DNA of 64,000 nt from Actinomadura rifamycini DSM 43936 (GTDB taxonomy: Bacteria; Actinomycetota; Actinomycetes; Streptosporangiales; Streptosporangiaceae): the NCBI RefSeq assembly GCF_000425065.1, contig NZ_KE384300.1, positions 162,559 through 226,558 of the forward strand, read 5' to 3'. A model generated the notes under the pieces. It saw only the letters and a program-made list of their open reading frames with translations, was not told the origin of the DNA and made no database searches. Both the position numbers and the translations under genes were made by a program. Positions 56,793 to 64,000 of the stretch are shown piece by piece (position 1 is the first letter of the stretch; every line of letters starts with the position of its first letter).

Positions 56793-57929
56793 GTGGCCAA
56801 CGACTACTACGCGACCCTGGGGGTCGGGCGGAACGCGACCGCCGACGAGGTCAAGAAGGCCTATCGCCGGCTCGCGCGGGAACTCCACCCGGACGTCAAC
56901 CCCGACCCGGATACCCAGGAGAAGTTCAAGGAGATCACCCAGGCGTACGAGGTGCTCTCCGACCCGAAGAAGCGGGAGATGTACGACCTGGGCGCGGACC
57001 CGTTCGCGCCCGGCGGCGGCGGGGGCGGCGCCGGCGGGTTCGGCGGCGCCGGGTTCCCCTTCAGCGACATCATGGACGCGTTCTTCGGGACGTCGGCGTC
57101 GCGCGGCCCCCGGTCGCGGGCGCGGCGCGGGCGCAACGCGACGCTGCGGGTCGAGCTCGACCTGTCGGAGACCGCGTTCGGCACCACCCGGGAGCTGACC
57201 GTGGACACCGCGGTCGCGTGCTCGGCGTGCGAGGCGACGGGCTGCGCGCCCGGCACCCACCCGGACACCTGCGACACCTGCCACGGGCGCGGCGAGGTGC
57301 AGCAGGTGCAGCGCTCGTTCCTGGGCCAGGTCATGACGGCCCGGCCCTGCCCGGCGTGCGGCGGCTTCGGCTCGGTGATCCGCACGCCGTGCACCGAGTG
57401 CTCCGGGGACGGCCGCGTCCGCACCCGGCGCACCGTCAAGGTCAAGATCCCGGCGGGCGTGGAGAACGGCATCCACATCCAGCTCGCCGGCGAGGGCGAG
57501 GTCGGCCCCGGCGGCGGCCCGCCCGGCGACCTGTTCCTGGAGATCGTGGAGCGCGCGCACCCGATCTTCGAGCGGGAGGGCGACGACCTGCACTGCACGG
57601 TCGAGATCCCGATGACGGCGGCGGCGCTCGGCACCAGCGTCACGATCGAGACGCTCGACGCGGCGGAGGAGATCGACATCAAGCCGGGCACGCAGTCCGG
57701 CCAGGTGATCACCCTCTACAACCGGGGCGTGCGGCACCTCAACGAGAGCGGACGCGGCGACCTGATGATCCACGTGAACGTGGAGACGCCCGGCAAGCTC
57801 GACGAGGAGCAGGAGGAGCTGCTGCGGCGGCTCGCCGCGCTGCGCGGCGAGGAGCGCCCGCCCGGCAAGTTCGCGCCGGGGCAGCGCGGGATGTTCTCCC
57901 GCCTGCGGGACGTGTTCAACCAGCACTGA
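56793..57929 (+). CDS. dnaJ: molecular chaperone DnaJ (DnaJ2 type)
   Basis: A 378-residue Hsp40 co-chaperone that stimulates DnaK ATPase. The J domain (residues 4-68) has the HPD triad in ARELHPDVN. A Gly/Phe-rich linker follows, then four zinc-binding motifs starting CSACEATG, CDTCHGRG, CPACGGFG and CTECSGDG, and the C-terminal beta domains with GDLFLEIVERAHPIF. The start is GTG one base after the hrcA stop. It is the second dnaJ expected in actinobacteria; the dnaK-grpE-dnaJ1 cluster is not in this window. rsmE follows after 101 bp. Confidence 0.95.
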   Translation: MANDYYATLGVGRNATADEVKKAYRRLARELHPDVNPDPDTQEKFKEITQAYEVLSDPKKREMYDLGADPFAPGGGGGGAGGFGGAGFPFSDIMDAFFGTSASRGPRSRARRGRNATLRVELDLSETAFGTTRELTVDTAVACSACEATGCAPGTHPDTCDTCHGRGEVQQVQRSFLGQVMTARPCPACGGFGSVIRTPCTECSGDGRVRTRRTVKVKIPAGVENGIHIQLAGEGEVGPGGGPPGDLFLEIVERAHPIFEREGDDLHCTVEIPMTAAALGTSVTIETLDAAEEIDIKPGTQSGQVITLYNRGVRHLNESGRGDLMIHVNVETPGKLDEEQEELLRRLAALRGEERPPGKFAPGQRGMFSRLRDVFNQH

Positions 57930-58030
57930 AGAGAGACGGTGACGGCCTACCGGGAAGGCCGTGACGGTGCCGATGAGGACCCCGGGGACGCGCCCGCGCC
58001 CCCGGGGTCCGGTGACGTTGGGGGAGTGCG

Positions 58031-58762
58031 ATGAGTCCGCCGGTGTTCCTCGCCGGGACGGCCGCGCTGGAACGCGACCGCGTCGTCCTGGACGGCCCCG
58101 AGGGGCGGCACGCCGCGACCGTGCGGCGGCTGCGGCCGGGGGAGCGCGTCGACCTCACCGACGGGGCGGGGCTGCTCGCGGAGTGCGTCGTCACGGCGGC
58201 CGACCGGGCGTCCCTCACGCTGGAGGTCGCGGCCCGGCACCGCGAGCCGCCGCCGGAGCCCCGCCTGGTCGTCGTGCAGGCGCTGCCGAAGGGCGACCGG
58301 GGCGAGCTGGCGGTGGAGACGATGACCGAGGCGGGCGTGGACGAGATCGTCCCGTGGGCCGCCGCCCGGTGCGTCACCCAGTGGCGTCCCGAGCGCCGCG
58401 AGAAGGCCCTGGCCCGCTGGCGGAACGCCGCCCGGGAGGCCGGCAAGCAGGCCCGGCGGAGCCGCCTGCCGCACGTGCCCGGGCTCGCGTCGACCGCCGA
58501 CGTCGCGCGGCGGCTCGCGGACGCGTCCGCCGCGCTCGTCCTGCACGAGGGGGCCGCCGAGCCGCTCAGCGGCGTCCGTCCGCCCGCGTCGGGGGAGGTC
58601 GTCCTGGTGGTCGGGCCCGAGGGCGGGATCTCCGAGGACGAGCTGGCCGCGTTCGGCGCGGCCGGGGGACGCCCGGTGCGGCTCGGCCCGACGGGGCCGC
58701 GCACCCCGGCGGCCGGGGTCGCGGCGGCCGCCGTCCTGCAGGCCGCGACCGGCCGCTGGTGA
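58031..58762 (+). CDS. rsmE: 16S rRNA (uracil1498-N3)-methyltransferase RsmE
   Basis: A 243-residue SPOUT methyltransferase. The N-terminal PUA-like domain (DGPEGRHAATVRRLRPGERV) precedes the knot domain: QALPKGDRGELAVETMTEAG, ARWRNAAREAGKQARRSRLP, VVLVVGPEGGISEDELAAFG and the final PAAGVAAAAVLQAATG. It methylates U1498 in the decoding centre. The motif near the C-terminus reads LGPTGPRTPAAG where relatives often have LGPRVLRTETA, so the S-adenosylmethionine loop is slightly atypical. Part of the conserved hrcA-dnaJ-rsmE string. Confidence 0.93.
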   Translation: MSPPVFLAGTAALERDRVVLDGPEGRHAATVRRLRPGERVDLTDGAGLLAECVVTAADRASLTLEVAARHREPPPEPRLVVVQALPKGDRGELAVETMTEAGVDEIVPWAAARCVTQWRPERREKALARWRNAAREAGKQARRSRLPHVPGLASTADVARRLADASAALVLHEGAAEPLSGVRPPASGEVVLVVGPEGGISEDELAAFGAAGGRPVRLGPTGPRTPAAGVAAAAVLQAATGRW

Positions 58763-58786
58763 CGCGCCGCCGGGGCGGCCGCCCGG

Positions 58787-59503
58787 TCAGGGACCGGCCT
58801 GCCCGGCGTCCTGCTGCTTCGTGGTCGACGGGGTGTCGCTGGGCGTCGGCGTCTGCTCGTCGCTCGGCTCCGGCGAGGGGTCGGGCGGGGTGGGCGTCGA
58901 CGGCGGCGGGTCGGTGGGCGACGTGGTGGGCGTATGGCCGCCCGGGCACTGCGTCCCGCCGGACGGGGCGGACGTCGGCGTCGTGTCCGGCGACGGTGTG
59001 CCGGACGGGGCCGTGCCGCCGCGCGGGATGACGCACGAGGACAGCCCGGGCGACGACGACGGCTCCCCGGCCTCCTCGGACGTGCTCGGCGCGGTGGACG
59101 TCGTCGGCGCGGGCGACGACGGGTCCCCGGGGACGACGGGCGGCGGGTTCGCGCCGGTGCGGTCGCCGTCGGTGTCGTCGCCGCCGCCGCGGGACGGGCC
59201 GTCGCCGTTGACGGTGTGCTGGATCAGGTCGATCGTCTGCGGGCCCGCCGTGACGCCGAACCCGGCGATCGCGACGGCCGCGGCGACGGCGAGCACGGGG
59301 CGCGCCCAGCCCACGGTGAGGCCCGCCGGCCCGAACCTGGCGGGCCCGAACCGGCCGGGAAACCTGCGGCGGCGCCCGCCTTCGGCCGCGATCCGGGCCC
59401 GGATGCGCTCCAGGCCGTCGTCGGAGGGGGTGACCGAATCCGCCTCCGCGTTCAGAACCCGGCGAAGGATCTCGCCGTGGTCGTCGTGGGGGTCGGTGGT
59501 CAT
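58787..59503 (-). CDS. putative membrane anti-sigma factor with Pro/Ser/Thr-rich outer domain
   Basis: A 238-residue protein. The cytoplasmic part (residues 1-60) has an amphipathic region LNAEADSVTPSDDGLERIRA that could bind sigma. One membrane helix follows (ARPVLAVAAAVAIAGFGV), then an external tail rich in Pro, Ser, Thr and Gly (PPPVVPGDPSSPAPTTS) with a CVIPRGG/QCPGGH Cys pair. No zinc-binding HxxxCxxC motif is seen, so it is not a classical ZAS anti-sigma. Its ATG overlaps the sigma gene stop by 4 nt, the usual sign of a sigma/anti-sigma pair. Confidence 0.75.
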   Translation of the reverse strand: MTTDPHDDHGEILRRVLNAEADSVTPSDDGLERIRARIAAEGGRRRRFPGRFGPARFGPAGLTVGWARPVLAVAAAVAIAGFGVTAGPQTIDLIQHTVNGDGPSRGGGDDTDGDRTGANPPPVVPGDPSSPAPTTSTAPSTSEEAGEPSSSPGLSSCVIPRGGTAPSGTPSPDTTPTSAPSGGTQCPGGHTPTTSPTDPPPSTPTPPDPSPEPSDEQTPTPSDTPSTTKQQDAGQAGP

Positions 59504-60108
59504 GAGAACTGCTCCAGGACGTTGCGTAGGGCGGTCATGCCGCGTGCGGTATGACTCTTGACCGCGCCGCGGGAGATCCCCATGGCGTTCGCGATCTCGG
59601 CTTCCGAGAGGTCACCGTAGTAGCGCAGGACGAGCGCCTCCCGCTGGCGCGGTGGGAGCCGGGAGAGCGCGTCGATCACCGCCGAACGCTCCAGCTCCCC
59701 GATGGCCCCGGCCTCCGCGCTCGGCATGTCCGGGAGCCCCTTGGGAGCGTACTTCTCGACGACGGCGCGGTGGCGCAGCACCGACCGGGACCGGTTCACC
59801 ACCGACTGCCGCAGGTACGACAGGGCCTTGTCGGGGTCCCGGAGGCGCCGCCAGCCGCCGTGCATCGCGACGAACGCGTCCTGGACGACTTCCTCGGCCG
59901 TTCCCGCGTCCCGCACGAGCATCGCGGCGAGCCGCACCAGCGAGCGGTAGTTGGCGCTGTAGAGGGCGGTCACCGCCTGGTCGGCGTCCCAGGCGACGGC
60001 GACGGCGCCGGCCGCGCCCCTGGCCACGAGGGTCTCGGTCACGTCTGTGGGACGCCCGCCCTCCTCGTCCGGTTTACGAAAGGGCATCTTCTGGTCTGCC
60101 TCGGTCAC
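59500..60108 (-). CDS. ECF (SigE-like) RNA polymerase sigma factor
   Basis: A 202-residue extracytoplasmic-function sigma factor. Region 2 reads YRSLVRLAAMLVRDAGTAEEVVQDAFVAMHGG and carries the -10 recognition helix; region 4 reads PRQREALVLRYYGDLSEAEI and then ANAMGISRGAVKSHTARGM, the -35-binding helix-turn-helix. It belongs to the SigE/SigJ-like actinobacterial ECF groups. The start is GTG at 60108 or the ATG at 60087. Transcribed leftward and coupled to the anti-sigma gene. It presumably responds to an envelope signal; the regulon is unknown. Confidence 0.93.
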   Translation of the reverse strand: MTEADQKMPFRKPDEEGGRPTDVTETLVARGAAGAVAVAWDADQAVTALYSANYRSLVRLAAMLVRDAGTAEEVVQDAFVAMHGGWRRLRDPDKALSYLRQSVVNRSRSVLRHRAVVEKYAPKGLPDMPSAEAGAIGELERSAVIDALSRLPPRQREALVLRYYGDLSEAEIANAMGISRGAVKSHTARGMTALRNVLEQFS

Positions 60109-60344
60109 CTATCCGCCGCCTTTGCCGTCCCCCGGCCGTCCTTTCGGTCGGCCACCCCGAGAGCGGCATGAATCGGGCGTTCCCGACCGAACCGAGGCGC
60201 GCCGCATGCCTGCGATCCGGGGGGTACGCCTTGAATTGACAACCCTAACCAGTGGCCGGTCGGAAACGGCTCGACAACCGGAGATCGATTCCGGAAAACC
60301 TTAGCGGCGGGGGGCGCCGCGGAGCACGGCGGCGCGGGTCTCGA

Positions 60345-60350
60345 TAGGAT
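60345..60350 (+). promoter_or_regulatory. -10-like TAGGAT before the HIT gene
   Basis: TAGGAT lies 35 bp before the HIT gene ATG; the same hexamer occurs at 55626 upstream of hrcA. Likely housekeeping -10; the -35 was not recognised. Confidence 0.35.
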
Positions 60351-60385
60351 TCCGATCGCGGTCGCCGCCGCGGGAGGGGAGACAG

Positions 60386-60730
60386 ATGACCGACTGCCTG
60401 TTCTGCAAGATCGTGTCCGGGGACGTGCCGGCGAAGACGGTGCGCTCGTCCGACCGGGCCGTCGCGTTCCGCGACATCAACCCGCAGGCGCCCACGCACG
60501 TCCTGGTCATCCCCAAGGACCACCACCCGACGGTGGGCGAACTCGCCGCGGCCGACGCCGAGCTGCTCGCCGAGGTGCTCCGCGAGGCCCACCAGGTCGC
60601 CGTCGACGAGGGCATCGCCGACACCGGCTACCGGATCGTCTTCAACACCGGCGCGCAGGCCGGGCAGACCGTCTTCCACGTGCACGCGCACGTGCTGGGC
60701 GGCCGCGGCCTGAACTGGCCGCCCGGCTGA
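60386..60730 (+). CDS. histidine triad (HIT/HinT-type) nucleotide-binding protein
   Basis: A 114-residue HIT hydrolase. The triad appears as QTVFHVHAHVLGGRGL, with the catalytic His in HVHAH; the N-terminal CLFCKIVSG is a Zn-binding-like Cys pair found in the HinT subgroup. It hydrolyses adenosine phosphoramidates such as AMP-lysine. GGGGAG before the ATG is a good site. It is separated from phoH by 217 bp and may be transcribed alone. Confidence 0.93.
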   Translation: MTDCLFCKIVSGDVPAKTVRSSDRAVAFRDINPQAPTHVLVIPKDHHPTVGELAAADAELLAEVLREAHQVAVDEGIADTGYRIVFNTGAQAGQTVFHVHAHVLGGRGLNWPPG

Positions 60731-60947
60731 GCCCGGCCGACCCGGGCCGGGCGCGGCCGGACCCGGCCCCGCCCGACCCGGGCCGGCGGGACGGGGCGGG
60801 GCGCGCCGTTTCGCGGGCCGCGGCCGGGCCGCGGCGAGCGGAAATACGGCGGCGCGCCGACGAGGGCGGTCGGTACCATGGAACCGACACACCTTGCACA
60901 CCCGGAGCAGACAGAAGGCAGGTCTGAGAGGCCGCAAGGCCCGGCTG

Positions 60948-62003
60948 ATGGTCGAATCAACTCACACGGGGCGCGACGGCCGCGCCCAGATCAAGATCGT
61001 GGTGCCGGACGACCATTCGATGGTGAGCCTGCTGGGCTCCCGGGACGAGTTGCTCCACGCGGTCGAGCGCGCGTTCGGCGACGGCATCGACATCCACGTC
61101 CGCGGCAACGAGATCACCGTGACCGGGTCCGAGACGGACACCGGCCTGGTCTCGCGCCTCTTCACCGAGATGCTCGAGCTGCTCAAGGGCGGCACCCAGC
61201 TGACGCCCGACGCGGTCGAGCGGAGCCTGGCGATGCTGCGCGGCGAGAGCGACGCCCGCCCGGCCGAGGTGCTCAACCTGAACGTGCTGTCCGGCCGCGG
61301 CCGGACGATCCGCCCGAAGACGCTCAACCAGAAGCGGTACGTCGACGCGATCGACAAGCACACGATCGTGTTCGGCATCGGGCCGGCGGGCACCGGCAAG
61401 ACGTACCTGGCGATGGCCAAGGCCGTCCGCGCGCTGCAGGAGAAGCAGGTCAACCGCATCATCCTGACGCGCCCGGCGGTGGAGGCGGGGGAGCGGCTCG
61501 GGTTCCTGCCCGGCACGCTCTACGAGAAGATCGACCCGTACCTGCGGCCGCTGTACGACGCGCTGCACGACATGGTCGACCCCGACTCGATCCCGCGGCT
61601 GATGGCCGCCGGCACCATCGAGGTCGCGCCCCTGGCCTACATGCGCGGCCGCAGTTTGAACGACTCCTTCATCATCCTGGACGAGGCGCAGAACACCTCG
61701 CCCGAGCAGATGAAGATGTTCCTCACCCGGCTCGGGTTCGGCTCCAAGGTCGTGGTGACCGGCGACGTGACGCAGGTCGACCTCCCGAACGGGACGCAGA
61801 GCGGGCTGCGCGTCGTCCAGGACATCCTGCAGGACGTCGAGGACATCTACTTCTCCCGGCTGTCCAGCCAGGACGTCGTCCGGCACAAGCTGGTCACCGA
61901 CATCGTGGACGCCTACAACCGGTACGACGAGGCGCGGGTGCCCGAGTTCAAGAAGGACGCGGCGCGCGGCGGCGGGCCCGGTCGCAAGCGGGGTTCCCGG
62001 TGA
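60948..62003 (+). CDS. PhoH family ATPase (YbeZ-like)
   Basis: A 351-residue PhoH-like P-loop protein. An N-terminal KH-like region (IKIVVPDDHSMVSLLGSRDE) precedes the ATPase core: FGIGPAGTGKTYLAMAKAV (Walker A), RIILTRPAVEAGERLGFLP, FIILDEAQNTSPEQMKMFL (Walker B) and VVTGDVTQVDLP. In E. coli YbeZ works with the RNase YbeY in rRNA handling, and ybeY follows with a 4-nt overlap here. The ATG at 60948 has AAGG at 60936-60939. A GTG 18 codons upstream is also in frame. Confidence 0.95.
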   Translation: MVESTHTGRDGRAQIKIVVPDDHSMVSLLGSRDELLHAVERAFGDGIDIHVRGNEITVTGSETDTGLVSRLFTEMLELLKGGTQLTPDAVERSLAMLRGESDARPAEVLNLNVLSGRGRTIRPKTLNQKRYVDAIDKHTIVFGIGPAGTGKTYLAMAKAVRALQEKQVNRIILTRPAVEAGERLGFLPGTLYEKIDPYLRPLYDALHDMVDPDSIPRLMAAGTIEVAPLAYMRGRSLNDSFIILDEAQNTSPEQMKMFLTRLGFGSKVVVTGDVTQVDLPNGTQSGLRVVQDILQDVEDIYFSRLSSQDVVRHKLVTDIVDAYNRYDEARVPEFKKDAARGGGPGRKRGSR

Positions 62004-62479
62004 GCATCGAGGTGCTGAACGAGTCGGGCGCGGCGGTCGACGAGAACGGCCTGGCGGAGCTGTCCCGGCACGTGCTGGACGGGCTCCGCGTGCATCCGCT
62101 CGCGGAGCTGTCGGTCCTGCTGGTCGACGAGGACGCGATGACCGAGCTGCACGTCAAGTGGATGGACGAGCCGGGCCCGACCGACGTGCTGTCGTTCCCG
62201 ATGGACGAGCTGCGCCCCGGGCACCTGTCGGGCGGCGCCGACGAGGACGACGAGGTCGACCCGGGCCTGCTCGGCGACGTCGTCCTGTGCCCGTCGGTCG
62301 CCGAGCGGCAGGCCCGCACCGCCGGGCACAGCACCGGGGACGAGCTGGAGCTGCTGTGCACGCACGGCATCCTGCACCTCCTCGGGTACGACCACGCCGA
62401 GCCGGAGGAGCACAAGGAGATGTTCGGCCTGCAGGCCGAGCTGCTCACCTCCTGGCGGGAGAAACGCGGCCGGCGGTGA
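62000..62479 (+). CDS. ybeY: endoribonuclease YbeY
   Basis: A 159-residue metal-dependent RNase for 16S rRNA 3' maturation and ribosome quality control. The signature HxxxHxxxxxH is seen in CTHGILHLLGYDHAEP. The DVLSFPMDE motif and LLGDVVLCPSVAERQA are standard. An acidic insertion (SGGADEDDEVDPG) between them is typical of actinobacteria. The start GTG overlaps the phoH stop (GTGA), and its stop overlaps the next GTG in the same way, giving a tightly coupled phoH-ybeY-CorC operon. Confidence 0.95.
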   Translation: MSIEVLNESGAAVDENGLAELSRHVLDGLRVHPLAELSVLLVDEDAMTELHVKWMDEPGPTDVLSFPMDELRPGHLSGGADEDDEVDPGLLGDVVLCPSVAERQARTAGHSTGDELELLCTHGILHLLGYDHAEPEEHKEMFGLQAELLTSWREKRGRR

Positions 62480-63813
62480 CCACGGCGCAGGCGTGGCTGG
62501 CGGGGCTGGCGGCCCTGCTGGTGGTGCTCGCGGGCCTGCTGGCCAGCACCGAGACGGCGCTCGCGCGCGTCTCGCGGGTGACCGTCGAGGAGTTCGCCAA
62601 GGAGCGGCGGCGCGGCTCGAAGAAGCTCGCGGAGGTCGTCGCCGACCCGGCCCGCTACGTGAACATGGTGCTGCTGCTGCGGATCGGCTGCGAGCTGGTC
62701 GCCACCGTGATCGTCGCGGACCTGTGCATCTCGTGGCTGGACGAGACGTGGCCCGCCTACGTCGTCGCCGCCACGTTGATGATCGTGGTGAGCTACGTGG
62801 CGGTCGGGGTCGCGCCCCGCACTCTCGGCATCCAGCACGCCGACCGGATCGCGCTCGCGGGCGCGGCCGTCCTGCACCCGGTGACCCGGGTGTTCGGGCC
62901 GCTGCCGCGGCTGCTGATCCTGCTCGGCAACGCGCTCACGCCCGGCAAGGGCTTCCGCGAGGGGCCGTTCGCGTCGGAGGCGGAGCTGCGCGACCTGGTC
63001 GACCTGGCCGAGCAGCGCAGCCTCATCGAGCCGGACGAGCGCGAGATGATCCACTCGGTGTTCGAGCTCGGCGACACGCTCGTCCGCGAGGTGATGGTGC
63101 CGCGCACCGACATCGTGTTCATCGAGCGGGACAAGACGCTGCGGCAGGCGATGTCGCTGGGGCTGCGCAGCGGCTTTTCCCGCATCCCGGTCGTCGGGGA
63201 GAACGAGGACGACGTCGTCGGCATCGCCTACCTCAAGGACGTCGTGCGCCGCAGCCACGAGCACCACGAGGCCGAGTCGGTCGAGACGGTCGACTCGGTG
63301 ATGCGCTCGGCGACGTTCGTGCCCGACAGCAAGCCGATCGACGAGCTGCTGCGGGAGATGCAGGCCCGCCGGATCCACGTCGCGATCGTCATCGACGAGT
63401 ACGGCGGCACCGCGGGCCTCGTCACCATCGAGGACATCCTGGAGGAGATCGTCGGGGAGATCACCGACGAGTACGACCGGGAGATCCCGCCGGTGACGTG
63501 GCTGGACGGCGGCGCCGCCCGCGTCACGGCCCGGCTGCCGGTGGACGACCTCGCCGAGCTGTTCGGCGTCGAGATCGACGCCGAGGACGTCGACACGGTC
63601 GGCGGGCTGCTGGCGCACGCCCTCGGCCGGGTCCCGATCGAGGGCTCGACGGCGGAGGTGGGCTCCGCGCCGCGCGGCCCGGACGACGATGACGACGACG
63701 TCCCGGGCGGGGCCGTCCTGTCGCTGAAGGCGGAGACGATCGCGGGCCGCCGCAACCGGATCGGCACCGTCGTCGTGCGCCGCCTCGACACCCGCCCGGG
63801 CGGGGCGGGCTGA
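62476..63813 (+). CDS. CNNM/CorC family transporter-associated protein (hemolysin-type)
   Basis: A 445-residue membrane protein often annotated hemolysin. An N-terminal CNNM (DUF21) domain with about four helices (LASTETALARVS, LLRIGCELVATVIVADL) is followed by two CBS domains: EVMVPRTDIVFIERDKTLRQ, GFSRIPVVGENEDDVVGIAY, then DEYGGTAGLVTIEDILEEI. A CorC_HlyC domain at the C-terminus (LPVDDLAELFGVEIDAEDVD) is cut by an acidic stretch of five Asp. It probably handles Mg2+/Co2+ efflux. The usual next gene is era, which is not in the window. Confidence 0.92.
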   Translation: MTTAQAWLAGLAALLVVLAGLLASTETALARVSRVTVEEFAKERRRGSKKLAEVVADPARYVNMVLLLRIGCELVATVIVADLCISWLDETWPAYVVAATLMIVVSYVAVGVAPRTLGIQHADRIALAGAAVLHPVTRVFGPLPRLLILLGNALTPGKGFREGPFASEAELRDLVDLAEQRSLIEPDEREMIHSVFELGDTLVREVMVPRTDIVFIERDKTLRQAMSLGLRSGFSRIPVVGENEDDVVGIAYLKDVVRRSHEHHEAESVETVDSVMRSATFVPDSKPIDELLREMQARRIHVAIVIDEYGGTAGLVTIEDILEEIVGEITDEYDREIPPVTWLDGGAARVTARLPVDDLAELFGVEIDAEDVDTVGGLLAHALGRVPIEGSTAEVGSAPRGPDDDDDDVPGGAVLSLKAETIAGRRNRIGTVVVRRLDTRPGGAG

Positions 63814-63876
63814 CGGGCGCCGGACGGACGGCCCCGGGCGCGGGACGCCGGCCGGAGGGGGCCGGTCGGAGGGCGG

Positions 63877-64000
63877 TCAGAGGGTGTCGCGGAGGGCCCC
63901 GTCGGGTCCGGCGACCAGGACGGGCGCCTTGGGGCCGAGGTCGCGGACCGCGGTGACGTCGGACGGGTCGGGCGCGTCGGCGGCGGTGACGACGGCGGCG
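63877..64000 (-). CDS. C-terminal end of an unidentified leftward gene
   Basis: Reading leftward to TGA at 63877-63879 gives at least 40 residues ending DLGPKAPVLVAGPDGALRDT-Leu. Codon bias fits coding DNA (G or C in nearly all third positions, no stop). The segment VTAADAPDPSDVTAVRDLGP suggests a domain edge with alternating small residues, but the family is unrecognised. The start lies beyond the window. Confidence 0.5.
   Translation of the reverse strand, partial: AAVVTAADAPDPSDVTAVRDLGPKAPVLVAGPDGALRDTL

Noticed and set aside
1..64000. tRNA genes, insertion sequences or prophage
   Set aside because: No cloverleaf with a GTTCGA-type T loop, no transposase or integrase motifs and no phage structural genes were seen on either strand.

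Overview
This window is very GC-rich chromosomal DNA with the codon bias of a high-GC actinomycete. Many genes start with GTG, and many neighbours are coupled by 4-nt GTGA/ATGA overlaps. The gene order (DUF3046-recA-recX-rny, gluABCD, miaB-miaA, hflX, then comEA-comEC-holA, rpsT/lepA, hemW, hrcA-dnaJ-rsmE, HIT-phoH-ybeY-CorC) is the conserved backbone of filamentous actinobacteria. A Thermomonosporaceae/Streptosporangiales host (Actinomadura-like) is a reasonable guess, but it is inferred from general resemblance, not from a marker gene. No tRNA, rRNA, insertion sequence, phage or CRISPR array was seen.

Layout. 1-4.4 kb: the start of an Lhr-type helicase, a membrane-anchored esterase, DUF3046, then a leftward set of a glutathionylspermidine-synthase-like ATP-grasp enzyme, a small lipoprotein and a second ATP-grasp protein. 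4.4-8.7 kb: recA with two recognisable DNA-damage control sites, recX, a 700-bp unusual spacer (G-run cluster, lower-GC block) and RNase Y. 8.8-12.1 kb: a secreted glycerophosphodiesterase with a lamin-tail domain, convergent with an S9 peptidase. 12.2-15.8 kb: a leftward gluABCD-type amino-acid ABC transporter. 16-19.6 kb: miaB, a class III dioxygenase-like protein, an orphan Rv0909-type antitoxin with a 15-bp repeat tail, and miaA.

19.9-36.2 kb is the accessory part: an orphan sensor kinase, a TetR/membrane-protein divergent pair, an oligopeptide/nickel-type ABC transporter with fused ATPases and a substrate-binding protein carrying a 153-bp tandem duplication, then glcDEF and aceB, which together take glycolate through glyoxylate to malate. 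36.4-50.3 kb: hflX, an imidazolonepropionase-like amidohydrolase, the comEA/comEC pair, holA, a decayed carotenoid oxygenase among eroded repeats, a LysR/SRPBCC pair, a HAD-like gene facing kptA, rpsT, lepA and a DUF4870 protein. 50.4-64 kb: a secreted protein of unknown function, an unknown protein, a YezG-like immunity protein, hemW, DUF3097, the CIRCE-controlled hrcA-dnaJ operon with rsmE, an inserted ECF sigma/anti-sigma pair, then HIT, phoH, ybeY and a CorC-like protein.

Nothing amounts to a clearly new multi-gene system. The best leads are the in-frame tandem duplication at the head of the ABC substrate-binding gene, the duplicated holA tail leading into a half carotenoid oxygenase, the low-GC block upstream of RNase Y, the repeat-tailed orphan antitoxin, and the YgiC/YgiB-like cluster beside recA.
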